Source: Distichodus sexfasciatus
Taxonomy: Eukaryota > Chordata > Actinopteri > Characiformes > Distichodontidae
Reading direction: 5' to 3'
Assembly: GCA_032718565.1 (NCBI GenBank)
Contig: JAVGVS010000389.1
Coordinates: 214,730-278,729 of the forward strand
DNA length: 64,000 bases
Shown here piece by piece: positions 23,665-36,285 of the stretch; position 1 is the stretch's first letter, and each line of letters opens with the position of its first letter. Below the pieces are notes generated by a model, which was given only the letters and a program-made list of their open reading frames with translations, made no database searches and was not told the origin of the DNA. A program made the translations under genes and the position numbers.

Positions 23665-25217
23665 AAGGGATGCATAATACCGATACTGGTGTCGTTATCA
23701 GTACTCGATGCACTTTTATGCTAGTACTCAAGACAAATTCTCCCGATACCTACTACCGATACCACATGTAAGAAGATATATGATGTGATTATGCTTATCT
23801 GCCTTGAGGAAATTAGTAAATACCACTATGCTCTTACCAAATAAACTGTAAACTGTCTTGAGATAAAACGTCAATAGCCGTCTGGAGGTACTTTAAAATA
23901 AGGATAATGACAGCCAGCAAAGCAGGCTAATATTATTTTATGTTAATATTTCTTCAGTTGTTGCTTTTTATGTTTTGTTCATACAGGACAAATAGAAATG
24001 GATAAGAAATAGTATGAAATTCATTTGAAAAAAGCCAATCACATAAGGCTCAGAATGTACTTTAATTTATATTTTTGGTTTTTGAAAGTGTTTTTTGCGA
24101 GTTTAGACTACCGTGTTGCTTAGCGATGAATACATGGTTTTGTACACCAATTACACAAACCTAAAGTATTGGGTGCGTCTTTGGCAAATGGGGTGGCTAT
24201 CTAAAAACGTAACCATTAAGCTAAAAAAGAAAAATGCGGTGCACAAAAAAGACAACATACTAAAATGATTCATTAATTTAAATGTACTGTTTACTCGACA
24301 ATGAACAGTTCGAAAAAGCAACGCGAAACAAGGATAGATCAGTGATGATGTTCTGTCACTTAATCTGCACTGCCGCATCCAGCCTCCTTGCTGCAATGTA
24401 AAAATTACTTTTGGGCCTTTGCTACATTACATTACATCCTGATATTTAATGCAAGCTGACCAAAAACCAAATTAACAAAATAAAAGACAAAAAGTTTATT
24501 GTTGGCTGGAAAAAGAAAAGTTTTAATTTTTCATTTGAATGATATTTGGAGACAGAAGTGCTGCGGTACAACAATGTCAATCATCTTTGTCTGCATGTAA
24601 ATACTTCAGTTTTAAAATGCTTGTACTGAAATGTAAAATTATTAGGCGTATCTTCGTCCTTCAAAATCAGATAAATTAAACGTCATAAATGGCGAACTAC
24701 TCGATTGACCTGTGCTGCTTTGCTGTCGCCCGATGTTGGACAGCTTTTAGTCACTAGTGTAAACTCTCCGAATGCAGGCGCTGCCACGCTGCTGGTTGAG
24801 CTTGTAGGTGGAAGGACTTCAGCTTAGTGGCTCATTCTATGCGCTTTTCTGTTTCCGTTGTTCCACGCTGAAATAACCCATTTTACACACTTGACTGTCA
24901 CGATACTTGTAAATGTCTACCCGGAAAATACGAATGGTATAATGTCACTATAGAGTTGCAAGAACCTCAGGGTGTGGCAAATGGCGTAGATCTTTTACTT
25001 CAATTGGTAAATTCCAGTAACGTCGCTGACTAATAACGTAAGTGACTTATCGTTGGGTAAATACAGTGGTGATATTAGTAAAAAAAAAAGATTACTACTA
25101 ATATAGTCATTGTTATTAATAACAGACCTACACAGATATGGTACTGGGTGTGGTAATTTACAAATAATCTCAGTACTAGTACTCTGTCCCCAAAAATGGT
25201 ATCCAGGTACATCCCTA
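23665..25217. mobile_element. Probable non-autonomous DNA transposon
   Basis: The left end AAGGGATGCATAATACCGAT and the right end, read on the other strand, GTAGGGATGTACCTGGATAC share the GGGATGnA start typical of a hAT subgroup. About 1.55 kb with no transposase frame. A clear target duplication was not found, so the limits are approximate. It lies between two pieces of the TGTACACTATG minisatellite and may have inserted into it. Confidence 0.5.
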
Positions 25218-26210
25218 CTTATTATAATGTAAAGGAGAAAATAAATCTGCCTCCCAATTAAACACATCTAAGAATCTAAAATTATCGGTATGTTACTCAG
25301 TATGACAGAATACACAAATAAAAATGCTGTTCGTATGGGTTTTTGTTAAAAGTAGTGTCGATTGCATCCCTACCAATCGCTAATGTACACTTATGTTGAT
25401 GGCTAATATTACTTTTATGTATACTATGTATACCCATATTTGCTAATATTACCTCGTGTACTGAAAAACCAACCCCAGAGCGACTTTCATTTTTCCAAAA
25501 AATTTTATAAAAGCAAATGCTGATTTATAGCGAGAGATAAAACGTTCTTAAACATGGGCATCAAAGTGAATTATTTTTTTTTAACATGGGCATCTCAAAT
25601 TAAACATGAGTAGCAATTAAAAAGTTTAGTAAAATTTAAATTAAATGAGAATAGCCGTAGTGGCTGGATATAAACTATGCCTGTTGTATACACAAGGTAA
25701 TTATGTCATTGGGCACGAGATTTACCATTTCCTTTTAATACATTCAGCCAAAATCAACCATAGAATTCACAAATCACCTCGCCGTCTCTGCTGCAGTGAG
25801 CTCCAGCTGGCGTTGGGTCTCCTCTCTGATGCTGATGATAGGGATTAGCGTTGTGTTCCCATAGCAACCACATGGTGCCTTATGGATAATAGACTGAAGG
25901 TCAGGAGTCAAACTCATGATGATTGTGAGCCTTCTAAAACCAATAAAAAAAATGACAGAAAAGATGTGTCATGTTGGTTAGTGGGGAGAATACAAGAAAG
26001 AAAAAGAGTGGGCCTTCATGTATTATTGCAGGCATGTGGCCAAACTTCAATTAGTGTGTGATGTAGCATGATGTAGCGTAACATGTGTGTATGCTTTATC
26101 AGTTGTTGATGCTTTTAAGGACCTTTAGCACCCGTGCCTAGAGCCAGAAAATCATGAGATCTGTGGAATTATTTTTAATGTAAGGGTCAGTTCTAATTAG
26201 AAAAAAAGCT

Positions 26211-26310
26211 TTATTATTATTATTATTATTGTGAGCATTGTTGTTGTTGTTTGTTGTTATTATTATTATTATTATTATTATTGTTATTATGTATTATTAT
26301 TATTGTTTTA
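26211..26310. repeat. (ATT)n/(GTT)n imperfect microsatellite
   Basis: Runs of ATT interrupted by GTT units. Confidence 0.9.
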
Positions 26311-26469
26311 TGTTTTTAATACATTTTTTACATTTTGAATAGCAGTTTAAAAACAACCAAATAAGAATATAGAGAAAATAAAAGCATGTATTTGTGCATG
26401 AAACATCATTTATACGTGTGCAATAAATAAAATAAAATTTTTATAAAGTGGTTTTATTAATTTACACCC

Positions 26470-26560
26470 AAAGCACTTAGGGTAGGTTTCTTGAACATGA
26501 ATTAAACTTAAATTGCAGCACCAATGGAGATTCACTTTGATCTATGCACCCCAGGTTAGG
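26470..26560. repeat. Single unit of the CCTAGTC-type palindromic repeat (degenerate)
   Basis: GGTTTCTTGAACATGAATTA and CACCAATGGAGATTCAC match the order seen in the array at 44.9-45.6 kb. Immediately after, 26685-26820 is another fish repeat (TTTAGGGTTAGAATTAGGAG to CCTCACAAAGACAG) that recurs at 52.8-53.05 kb. Confidence 0.45.
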
Positions 26561-27699
26561 AGATGCCTCACACAGGCTGTTTTCATCAGGAGAGAGCCAA
26601 AAGGTTCCACATTGTCAGGGTGTGGTTTAAATGTGAGTCCAGAATAAGTTTTCAATTAAAAAAAAAATTTGAACAAAAAATTTGCTTTTGTTTACTGAGT
26701 TTAGGGTTAGAATTAGGAGTAACTGTGGTATTATTTACATCTGCTCCTTATAGGAGTCAGTGGAAAGACCTCACAAAGACAGCAAGCCGTGAAAGTGTGT
26801 GTGAGAGTGTGTGAGAGAGATGCAGCATGTTTCACGCTTGTCTGTTTTTCTGATGAGTTGGCTCCATCTTCAGCCGCTTGCAATGGTACGTTCTAGAAGG
26901 TTCCAACAGCTTCCAGAGCAGAGGAGACGTTTAGCCTCTTTGGGAGGGATAATTTTAGACACGATAGTGTGTGGGAAGAGAGAGAATAGACACAGCATTT
27001 TTTCCCACATCCGTCCTCAAAAGCAAATTCTCACACTCACTAACTGCGGCATCACACTGCAGTGTGCAGGGTTTTGCTGTTTTTTATGGTCGGTTTAATA
27101 CGTTTGGCCGTTTGCTTGCATCAGAGATCTTTTACAGCACTGCAGGGAGATGATGACTTATGAAGGCTGTTAAATAACTGTTCCTGTGAGACTGCTGCAG
27201 TGCGGAAAATCCACGAGCAGCGAATTTCTTATTCAATTAAAACAGGGGACTGTTGATTAAAACACATTGATGTATAGTGCAAAGCTTGCCTTAATGATTA
27301 ATGAATTAGCTGTTTGTCTGTAAATAGTCCCAGAGGAAAGAGAATCGAGTCAGTCGAGCCAGCGGAGCTTCTGTCTGCTGTTTGAGTCCGTTCACCACCA
27401 GATGGCATCATTAACCCAAATGATATTACATGAAGCTTAAACATGAATACTTAGATAACAAAAAGAGAACATTTTGAGTGCCTTTTTGTTGGGTTTAAGT
27501 GATTCAGAGAGATGGGGTTTGATAAGAAACAAACCGAATTCAGTTCATTTAGTTTAATCTGTTGTTAAATGTCTTTACATTCGTTGAGCAAATTTAAACC
27601 ATCAACAATAACTGGCAAAGAATATCGTAATATCTCTGCTGGTCCATGCAGGTCTCAGGAAGATAACTGCTGATTTCGTTTGATTAAAAATACTGCAAA

Positions 27700-28425
27700 A
27701 ATACGACAGATGTTTAAAAATCTTTGGAACTGGGTGAGGGTGTGAAATTCCAAGAAAAAGAGTCAGAAACTTCGAAATTAGAGTTGAAAAGTTGTAAAAA
27801 TGAAAAGTCAAGAAAAATCCAAATTTCCAAGATTTTTTAAAAATATTTATTTTTACAATTTTGCAAATTTGTGACCATAAAAAAAAAAAAACATCTGCCT
27901 TTATTAATATATTTGTGACTTTAATGTGATGAATTCTGTTTATATTTTTTGACATTTTTAGACTTTACAACGTCAGAGAACATTCGTGTTTTTCCTCGTA
28001 AATTTGCGAGTTAAAATGAGGAAACTTTACAATACCAGAAAACAGTTTTTTCTCGCACAGCTCGTACATTTGTGAGAAACCTCGAAAATGTTGAATTTGT
28101 TCCGGCAAAATTGTTCAGGACTTTACAGTGTCAGAGAATATCATTCATTTTTCCTCATAAATTTGCAACACAGATATCGGAAAATTTGACTTTTTCCTCG
28201 CTAATTCACAATTCATATTTTTTTCTCATGACTTTTCTCATGTGAGAGAATATCAATATTTCTTGTAAATTTGCAGCGTTGATATTGGAATATTTTGGGG
28301 TTTTTTCCGCTCTCCAATTTATGACCATACAATGTCAGAGAACACATTAGTATTTTTTAATCTCAGCATTTCTTACTTTTTACCCCAATGGGTTGTTCAA
28401 ATCTATAATGGCCCTAATACGCAGT
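27700..28425. repeat. Degenerate internal repeats (TTTTTCCTCGTAAATTTGCGAG type)
   Basis: Five or more copies of a unit of about 90 bases containing TCCTCGTAAATTTGC, CTTTACAATGTCAGAGAA-like and TTTTTCTC blocks. It ends at ATAATGGCCCTAATACG, which matches the end of the element at 62988-63315. Confidence 0.6.
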
Positions 28426-28796
28426 CGAAATAAGAGAGCAAATCTGAGGAAGCATTTTATTTGCACTGCTGTTGAATTAGCTGTGAGTCCAATTTAGCTC
28501 ATAGCTGACACAGCTCTCCATCTCCATCCCTTCCTGTCGTTCTCTCTCGCCATCCGTCCATCCGCCTCAGGCCTAGTGGCCGTGACACGTGTCCGTAACT
28601 CTGAGGCTGCTGTGACGTCACTTTTATCCTCTGACCAGCAGAAGGACAGCGCAGTGATGTCATGAAGGAAAGCGGTGAAATCTTCTCTGCCCCAGTAGCA
28701 AACTCATTTTAAAGCTGCCTCATAACAGTCATTTGGTGGTTATTGTTGGTTAAATGTGGTTTAAAACATCTTAGGAGAATTGGCCAAGCGCAGCAC

Positions 28797-28895
28797 TGTG
28801 TGCCACACACCGTGGTGTGTTGGCGCCCGCCCAGGGTTGGTCATGTCCGAAGTCCCAGCATAGGCTCCGGTCCCCTGTCATCCCGATAGGGACTA
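28797..28895 (+). repeat. Dispersed repeat, second half of the 14.9 kb type
   Basis: GTGTGTTGGCGCCCGCCCAG followed by CATAGGCTCCGGTCCCCTGT. The phrase is common in fish genomes and continues the family seen at 14937-15170. Confidence 0.6.
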
Positions 28896-28900
28896 AACGG

Positions 28901-29140
28901 TTTAGTTGGTAGTGCAACGGTTAGGGCGTTCGCCCTGTGATCAGAAGGTCGCCGTTTCGAATCCAAGGAGCAAAGGTATCACTGAGGTACTCATGAGCAA
29001 GGTACCGCCCCCAAGCACTGCTCCTCGGGCGTTAGCTCTTGTTAGCTGCCCACTGCTCCTTCACAGAGGGGTCAAATGCAGAGGTCCCATTTCGTCATGG
29101 TGCACTGTGTGCTGTGCTGTAGTGTGTTCACAATAGCTTA
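28901..29140 (+). repeat. V-type SINE, nearly full length
   Basis: The most complete copy here. The tRNA-like head has GGTAGTGCAACGGTTAGGGC (A-box region) and GTTTCGAATCC (B box). It is followed by ACTGAGGTACTCATGAGCAA, the central V domain (CCCACTGCTCCTTCAC), AATGCAGAGGTC and the tail GTGTTCACAAT. Classed as V-SINE from these conserved blocks. Confidence 0.8.
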
Positions 29141-29639
29141 GCTTGCAAATTGGCAATTGCAAATGGTTTCCTTTAGAATCAGATGAGTTTTAACGTTAAA
29201 CTGTTAAATCTGCGTTACTGTGTGTGTTTGTAGAGTGCATCATCTCCAAAGAGTCTGAGTCTGTATTTAGAGTGGAATTATTGCTGTTGTACTGTGATTT
29301 TTTCCTGCTTCTCTCTCTCTTCTTCTCTCTCAGCCCTGGGCTCTCCATCCCCGTCAGAAACACTTCTCTTCAAACTCCTTCGAAATGTGTGACCCAATCG
29401 TGGCCTGGGAACGTGCGCTCACATGGCGCCTCTCATCCAATCGGGAGCTCCGGTGCTGGCCCAACTTCCTGGAGGGAAAGTACATTCCGGGTGTATGACT
29501 GTTTCTATTTTTGCAGCGTGTGGCTGCGAATGGCCTGGGCTACAACCGCACTTACACTGCTGTCTTAACATAGCACCCCAACACGCCGGCGGATTAACAT
29601 GCTGCACGCGGCGGAGGACAGACCGGTGGACGGATTAGC

Positions 29640-30290
29640 TAACAACACACACACATATATACACACACCCCAGCACATTGCCCCACAAAAAACATGCATG
29701 CAAAAACCATATGTTCCATACATGCACACTCAACACATGAGCATGAAGACAGATAGACAAACACACATGAAAAAGCATGCATGCAAAAAGGGATTTGGTG
29801 TATGCACTTAAAATCTGTGCACAAAGACATGTTTGCTGCACACTCAACACCTGAAAATATATTGCACAAAAGTATATTTGATGCATGCACACCCAACATC
29901 AGTGCACAAAAACACACTTATGCACATCAACACATGTCTGACATACATAAATTCACACTGCCACACTAAAAAGCATGCATGCAATAACATACTTTATGAA
30001 TGCACATTAAAGACACACACACACACACACCTCAAAATGGATACACAAAAACATGCATGCAAAAATATGTTTGATGCATGCAAAATGACACACACACATA
30101 TCTGCACATGAACGCATACATCAGCATGCAAAAATACACACTCTACCCACAGATGCATGCATACACACACAGAGATATCATGCACAAACATCAACATGTA
30201 AAAAATACACATGCAGCCTTAACACCTGTGCAAAAAGACACACACACACACATTAATGTACATGCTTGTGTGTGTGTGTGTGTGTGAATT
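29640..30290. repeat. Cryptic CA-rich minisatellite with CATGCATGCAAAAA motif
   Basis: About 650 bases of CACACA runs interleaved with recurring CATGCATGCAAAAA and ACACATG blocks, ending in a (GT)n run. The frames through it are all His/Lys/Thr-rich low complexity on one strand and Cys/Val-rich on the other, as expected from the repeat. Confidence 0.8.
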
Positions 30291-30373
30291 TTCATTTCTC
30301 CTTCCTCCTTCTTTAATCACACATCATAGACTTTAAAACACACTCATAAAACCTTCACATTTCTCCTTTTTAT

Positions 30374-30621
30374 GAGTGAGTGATTATTTGTCATTGTGAA
30401 CACACCACAGCACAGCACACAGTGCACCACAACGAAATGTAAACTCTGCATTTAACCCATCCGTGAAGGAGCAGTGGGCAGTTAACAAGCGCCTGGGGAG
30501 CAGTGCTTGGGGACGGTACCTTGCTCATGAGTACCTCAGTGGTAATTTTCTCGGCCTTGGATTCAAACCTGCGACCTTCTGATCACGGGGCGAACCCTAC
30601 CGTTACACCACCAACTGCCCC
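30374..30621 (-). repeat. V-type SINE, nearly full length
   Basis: Reverse copy with tail, V domain (CATTTAACCCATCCGTGAAG), CTTGCTCATGAGTACCTCAG and an almost complete tRNA-like head ending CACCAACTGCCCC. A head-deleted fragment follows at about 31070-31140. Confidence 0.8.
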
Positions 30622-30999
30622 TTCATAGGAACCCTTAGGAACATTTCACACTAACCATAAGTAATGAACATGCAACTTTTCCAGTTTTCTCAAACACACA
30701 CATGAACACACACATTCAGCAGCATGCACATACATGTATTAAGAAGAGTCTCTTTTCCTTTAATCACACATCATGGCATTTAACACACACACACACACAC
30801 ACACACACAGATTCACGCGTCCATTGTTTTAATGCCACATGCTCCTTGGGGCAAACTGCTCCCCTCTGATCTTCACTCCATTACCCACAAGCCCCTGTGC
30901 GGTCACTACCGTGACATGCCGCTTGCCCTCAACACCTCCGCAGCCAAGCGCACGCTCTTCACCTGTCAATCAACCGGCCGTGCAGAGAATCAGCACATC

Positions 31000-31530
31000 T
31001 TACTTATAATTCATCACATATTGAGGATGTGTGTGATAAACCATTACTTCTTACTCGTGTTTTATCACATGCTGTGCTTGGGGAACTGTATTCTTGCTCA
31101 TTAGTACCTCCGTGGTACCTTTATAAGTCTGGGACTTGACTTCACTTCATTACATCTTAGTTGCCTTTCATCACATGTTGACAACATAAGTGATGAGTCA
31201 GTACATCTTATGTTACATATTGACAATACACGTATAAATGAATCAGCACATCTTACATTTCATTACACTTAAAAACTATAGGTATATTTTTCATCACATG
31301 TTGACAAATCATTGCATTTTGTGTTTCAACACATACTGACAATGTGCATGATGAATCATTACATCTTTACATTTTACTTTTTATCACAATATATGAGATC
31401 ACTACATGCTACAGTCATATACTACAATAGCTCTGGATTTGAATGTACGACATTAACATTTATATACGGGTTGAATCATTACATTTTATGTTTCATCACA
31501 TACTGACTATATATGATGTATCATAACATC
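31000..31530. repeat. Degenerate repeat of ATCACATATTGACAA type
   Basis: Recurring blocks TCATCACAT, TGACAAT, GATGAATCATTACATCTTA at irregular spacing, interrupted by a V-SINE fragment. No convincing coding frame. Confidence 0.6.
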
Positions 31531-32431
31531 TTACTCACATTTCGTGTGTGTGCGTGTTGGTGCATGTATTCACGTGACATTGTCTTTGTGCTCATGATTG
31601 TATTTGTGTGTATGTATTCATTATGTGTATGTAAATGTGTGAGTGGGTGTGTATGTGGATGTATTTATGTGTGTTTGTGTGTGTGGCTGCATGTATTGAC
31701 ATATGTGTGTATATGTATATGCATGTATTCACATGAGGCTGTATATGCACTCATGATTGTGTGTGAGTGTGTATGTGTGTGTTCGTTCTCAGGAATGAAG
31801 TTGACGATGCATTGGGAGAACAGCTGCGCTGCAGGGCTCTCAACCTCCATCACTATCGCTCTCCTTCAAACACACACACACACACACACAGCTCACACGT
31901 ACATAACACAATCACACATTCCTGTTTCCACAGCGGTCACTTCACCTGAAGCGTCATGTTGGTTTTCTACAGCTCACCGTTTCAGGGGCTTTGGCCAAAA
32001 TCTAAAAATAAAAGCTGTAACACTTTTTTTCCTTTCCTGTCTTTTTTTGCATTTGGCTTGTAAGTTGCACGTTTTTGTCTTGCTGCTGAACACATGGCAG
32101 GCCAGCTGGCTCGCACCAAACGACCCTCATGCCCCTCCACCTGACCACTTCCCAAAACCAAAGGCCCCTTTATCCCCCCCAACGCCTGGACTGCTGTTAG
32201 TGCCCAACGATGCTGCAAGTCATGCAGAGTTAATATGGGCCGGAATTTACAGCATCTTCCACAGTAGGACGTCTGGATTCACGATTCAATTCAATGAATC
32301 AATTCAGTTACAAATTGAATAATGAATCAATTCTGAATTGAATTGTGAATAGATTCGTGAATTGTGTGCTGTATTTGAAACCTCATTATTTAATCTAATT
32401 TTACAACTACAATTTTGGCTAAGGCCCTGAA

Positions 32432-32533
32432 GTGGCAGGAAAGCAATTAGAGATGGGGAGATGATTAACGGATTTGAAATGGTGATGGCGCTTGATTTTG
32501 GCAGGATATCAGAGTTCTATCACTATGTTCTTT
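32432..32533 (+). repeat. Interspersed repeat shared with 40.6 kb
   Basis: Matches 40596-40702 closely: AGTGGCAGGAAAG, then GATGATTAACGGATTTGAAATGG-like, GATTTTGGCAGGA and GAGAGTTC/AGAGTTC with CACTA. Unclassified family; no frame. Confidence 0.6.
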
Positions 32534-32544
32534 ACTTGAGAATT

Positions 32545-32665
32545 AGTGGTCGGTGTGTATAACGGTTAGGGCATTTGCGCTGTGATTGGAAGGTCGTCGG
32601 TTTGAATCCCAGACCAGGATTCACTGAGGTACTCATGAGCAAATTACCTTCACCAAGCAAGGTCT
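32545..32665 (+). repeat. V-type SINE, head portion
   Basis: ACGGTTAGGGCATTTGCGCT and GGTCGTCGGTTTGAATCCC form the tRNA-like head; ACTGAGGTACTCATGAGCAA follows, then the copy is truncated. Confidence 0.7.
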
Positions 32666-33149
32666 CTCCTCCTTTGGAAAGTTGAGTTGTAGCTGCTCCT
32701 GAGGAGAAGCAAACATGGTGTTCAAAGAAGAAAATTCAGGTCATGGCGAAGACAACGGCGAGAGAGATGGAGAGAAAGACATGATCGAAGAGGACAAGGC
32801 CTGCTTCAAAGCGAGTAACGATGTTGCTCAACTTGTCTTCAGAAACTGATTTGAGGAGCAAATTTCGTTTCAAGCTACTGCAACAATGCTAACATGTTCA
32901 TCCACCTCGATAACGGTTCTGAAATCAAAATTTTAAACATGCTTCAATTTAGAAAATCAATGTTTTAACATCTTAACAATTGCTTCTTTGTCTGATATCT
33001 TGTTATATTTGTTAATTATATTAGGGGTGAATAAAATGATTTGTGGGATTGGTATTTTAGCCTAACTCATTGTGTTACATTAAGCCCAATATAGCCCAGT
33101 GTATAAACACGTTTTAATAATGGTAATAATTTTAAATTGCTGTTTCGTC

Positions 33150-33390
33150 ATCGACCTGGCTCACGTGACTCCGGCCAAAGCCGCTGCCCATTGGCTGAGG
33201 TATTGCCACGAGCCGCTGAATAATTCAGCACACCTTGCACCTGGCCGGCAGGTAAGCGGACACCTGCTGTAAAAATATCCAACACTCTACATACTAACTC
33301 TCTAACTCAACTAACCGTGGTCCTTGGCTAAATGTGGGGGAAAAACGTGGACTGGCTTTTATCAGATCCAGACAGAATGAATTATCACAG
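33150..33390 (+). promoter_or_regulatory. Candidate orphan promoter and first exon
   Basis: A GC-rich island in AT-rich DNA with an E-box CACGTG (33162-33167), an inverted CCAAT box (ATTGG, about 33190-33194) and a donor CGGCAG/GTAAGCGG at 33252. An ATG at 33332-33334 opens 19 codons plus two bases (MWGKNVDWLLSDPDRMNYH) and ends at 33390 with the strong donor ATCACAG/GTAAGAG. No following exon was identified. It could be a distant first exon of cacna1d, but its phase does not fit the exon at 44322, so it might be an unrelated or non-coding transcript. Confidence 0.3.
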
Positions 33391-33399
33391 GTAAGAGAT

Positions 33400-34880
33400 G
33401 AAGAATTTTTACTTTTGACAAAGGTTCATGTGTGTTTACTGTACTGTCAATACATGTTTTATTTATTTTTTATATAAAGAGTGATTTTTTATATGTGAAT
33501 TCACAAAAATTACACTCATTTAACTTCAATATTTTACACTGTTGCAATCAGAATTAAATAATCACAAAAATTAATATTATATTAAATTATACACATTCAG
33601 TGTGTAGCTACGATACCTTGCGAAATGAATAAAATTCACAAATAATAATATTTTTATGTTAATGATACATGACATTTTTAACAGTGAGCAATGAAATGGA
33701 ATTTCATGACCAAATTCAACAACAAATTTCGTTTTCTTGTAGTTATAAATGACAAAGAACGTTCAAAACGCCCCCCATTGACCAATGGTAAATTTCATTC
33801 TAAATTATACATAATATAATATAACATATTTTTATCACCTTTTTGTGAATTCAATTCTGAATGCGTGAAGAATTTTGCAAGTCAGTCAACATTTCTCAAG
33901 TTTTAGATGATTTTTTTTTTTCAAAATATACAGTACGTTTATTTTCAATTTACGTACCATCTCGTTGTAAGTTTCATGTTAAAATTCTCTATAATTTTTC
34001 TAAAGTGAGTGGAAAAGTCTTGAAGCCTATAGTCTAGGTGAAAAGTTCAGAAATTTTCTGAACCGAGAATATACCAGAAACAGCTGTAAGATGAGCGATT
34101 GCTCGGCCGTGAAAGTGGATCGGGTTCGGGGTTTAGTCTTTCCTTACAGTAGCCACCCTAAAAATGGCAACCATTCAGACGTTTGGGTGTAGACACATTA
34201 CAAGCCTCAGACAACTTGCTGACTTTATTATAAGCATTGTCACACTTTATGAAAGAAATGAGCCATAACCCCCAAGTTATTTACTGCTATAGTAGACCTA
34301 TGGCTCTGGATTGGATTTGAAATGAATAAATAATAAATAATAAATAAATAGTCTCTTCCATGCTGATTTTAACATTAAGGACACTGTTAAAATGTAATTA
34401 GTTTTGTGAGATGAATAAAAGGAGCATGTGGGTTGATAATTAGGTGAAAACCCGGGATTTTTTTTATGTTGTAGCCAAATTTGGGGCAGTTAACGAGGTT
34501 ATTTTCCCTTGTGGGGCAATGTAATAAGAAATGTGTGCGTCTGTACTTTCATGCGTGACTAGCAGGGAATTCTGAAATTTTCTTTCATCTTCATTGGTGA
34601 GAACGAGAGTCGTTTGTACCACTCTCAAAAAAATGAAGGTTTGTAAATCATCATTGGTTGCTGTGTATGGATTCAGGATAAAAACCTGAGATTAAGTTAG
34701 CATATGCTGTTTCTGGAAAATGCCTCATTGAAAGAGTGTTGACAGTCCAACACTGAGCTAAATTTGTGCAGCGTTAGACGAGCATGAGCTGGATTTTACA
34801 AAGTGTGAGTTTGAATGTTTTCTTGATGCTTGACCGAACCGGCACCCTGCTAACGCAGACAAGCGCTGTGCTGAGCTCTG
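33400..34880. other. Stretch without a recognised gene
   Basis: AT-rich, with a short AATA-type repeat at about 34320-34350. I looked for a second exon continuing the candidate first exon at 33390 and found nothing convincing. Confidence 0.5.
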
Positions 34881-34887
34881 CTGCCAC

Positions 34888-34906
34888 ACACACACACACA
34901 CACATA

Positions 34907-34959
<53 letters not shown>

Positions 34960-35002
34960 ACACACACACATACACACACACACACATACACACACACACA
35001 CT
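34888..35002. repeat. (CA)n microsatellite
   Basis: About 115 bases of CA units with scattered T interruptions. All overlapping frames are products of the repeat. Confidence 0.97.
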
Positions 35003-36135
35003 CTGTCCCCCTGCCTGCGGCTGTCCATCCTCATTTTTGTGCACATTATTAAGTATTCGACGGCTTTGCCTTTTAAGTCGCATTTCCTCTCTGTCTGACT
35101 GGAGCAGAACAGGGTGACTCAGGCTGAGAGAGAGAAAAGCCTCTCTGCAACATGGAGAATAAATAATTTCACTCTCCTGATAAGTAATAAATGGCTTTGG
35201 AGTCAAGTAATGTCTTATTAGGATGTAAATACTCCAGAAACGTTGTTTTCATGATATCACTGCAAGATATAGATGCTTCTTGAAAATATGGAAGGTGCTT
35301 TGTGGTGGAAATTCCCCCCAAATACAACCACAATACAAACACTGTATAGACAGAAGTATAAACAGTATAAATAAGTATAAACAGAATGCAAGCTTCTAAA
35401 GGCCACATTTTATTCACTGTGGGACAGTAATGTATAAATTAAGTAAAATATTTCAAGTAAAAAAAGTCCCATTTTAAGAAAAGATTAAGCTCATTTTGAA
35501 TTTGATGGCAGCAACACGTTTCGGAAAAGACCTGGCATGTTTATCACTGTGTAGCATCGCCTCTTCTTTTAACAAAGGTCTGTAAATGTCTTCTTCTGTG
35601 ACATCACTTCAAAGACCACCAAATTGGCCATTATTTGTAAGGGAATAATAGGACTTTGCCTCTTAATTAACTGTCCAATAGTCTTCACTTGAATAGACCT
35701 TTAGAACCTTTAATTGTTGTTAAATCTTGCAGTTACATAGAAGGCTCTTTGTGTGGTAAAAACAGTTCTTCAGACTTGGTGGCACCAACCAATTGGTGGC
35801 AATTCTGTCCATAAATGGTTCTTTTATTGCAGGGATGTAGAAAGTCTGGTCACAGGGCCAATTACTGCTCAAGCCAGGATTTTAAATGGCCATTAGGATC
35901 ATGTCTTCAGCTGCTTTATATCTGACAACCTGATAAAAGCCATTTTAGCCAAGCAGGACTTATTTGGCCATAAATGAAAACAGAGGTGTACGTGGTAAAC
36001 CATTGGAGTAACCTCAGAAATATATGTAAAGTTGATTGAGGATTGATGCTTTCAAGGGCAGTAGAAATGGGATAGAAAAGAGGAAAGCATAACATATATA
36101 CACATGTTTACTTACATTTTAAATAGAAAAATAAT
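35003..36135. other. Stretch without a recognised gene
   Basis: No splice-supported coding frame and no clear repeat family. Fairly ordinary AT-rich DNA. Confidence 0.5.
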
Positions 36136-36139
36136 TCAA

Positions 36140-36285
36140 ATGTGGTCTAGTGGAAGAAAACTTGCCTACAAACCAAGAAATCACAGGTTCAAATGCTGCT
36201 TTTTCCACCTTACTGCCAGAACTACCACCATTGGGCCCCTGAGATAAGAGCATCTGATAAATGTCAGTATAAAATGTCAATGTAA
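36140..36285 (+). repeat. tRNA-derived SINE
   Basis: GTGGTCTAGTGGAAGAAAAC and ACAGGTTCAAATGCTG form a degenerate tRNA-like head. CCACCATTGGGCCCCTGAG and AAGAGCATCTGATAAATG are the same body and tail as the elements at 16.74-16.96 kb. Confidence 0.6.

Noticed and set aside
25760..25850. Possible minus-strand exon (IREETQRQLELTAAETAR before a GTGATT donor)
   Set aside because: I considered it as an alternative tkt first exon. The sequence does not match the transketolase N-terminus, the donor is weak, and there is no start codon in frame nearby.
28901..28970. tRNA-like sequence with A and B boxes (also at 16.8, 30.6, 32.6 and 47.1 kb)
   Set aside because: No intact acceptor stem or anticodon arm, and each continues into a SINE body. 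These are SINE heads and not tRNA genes.
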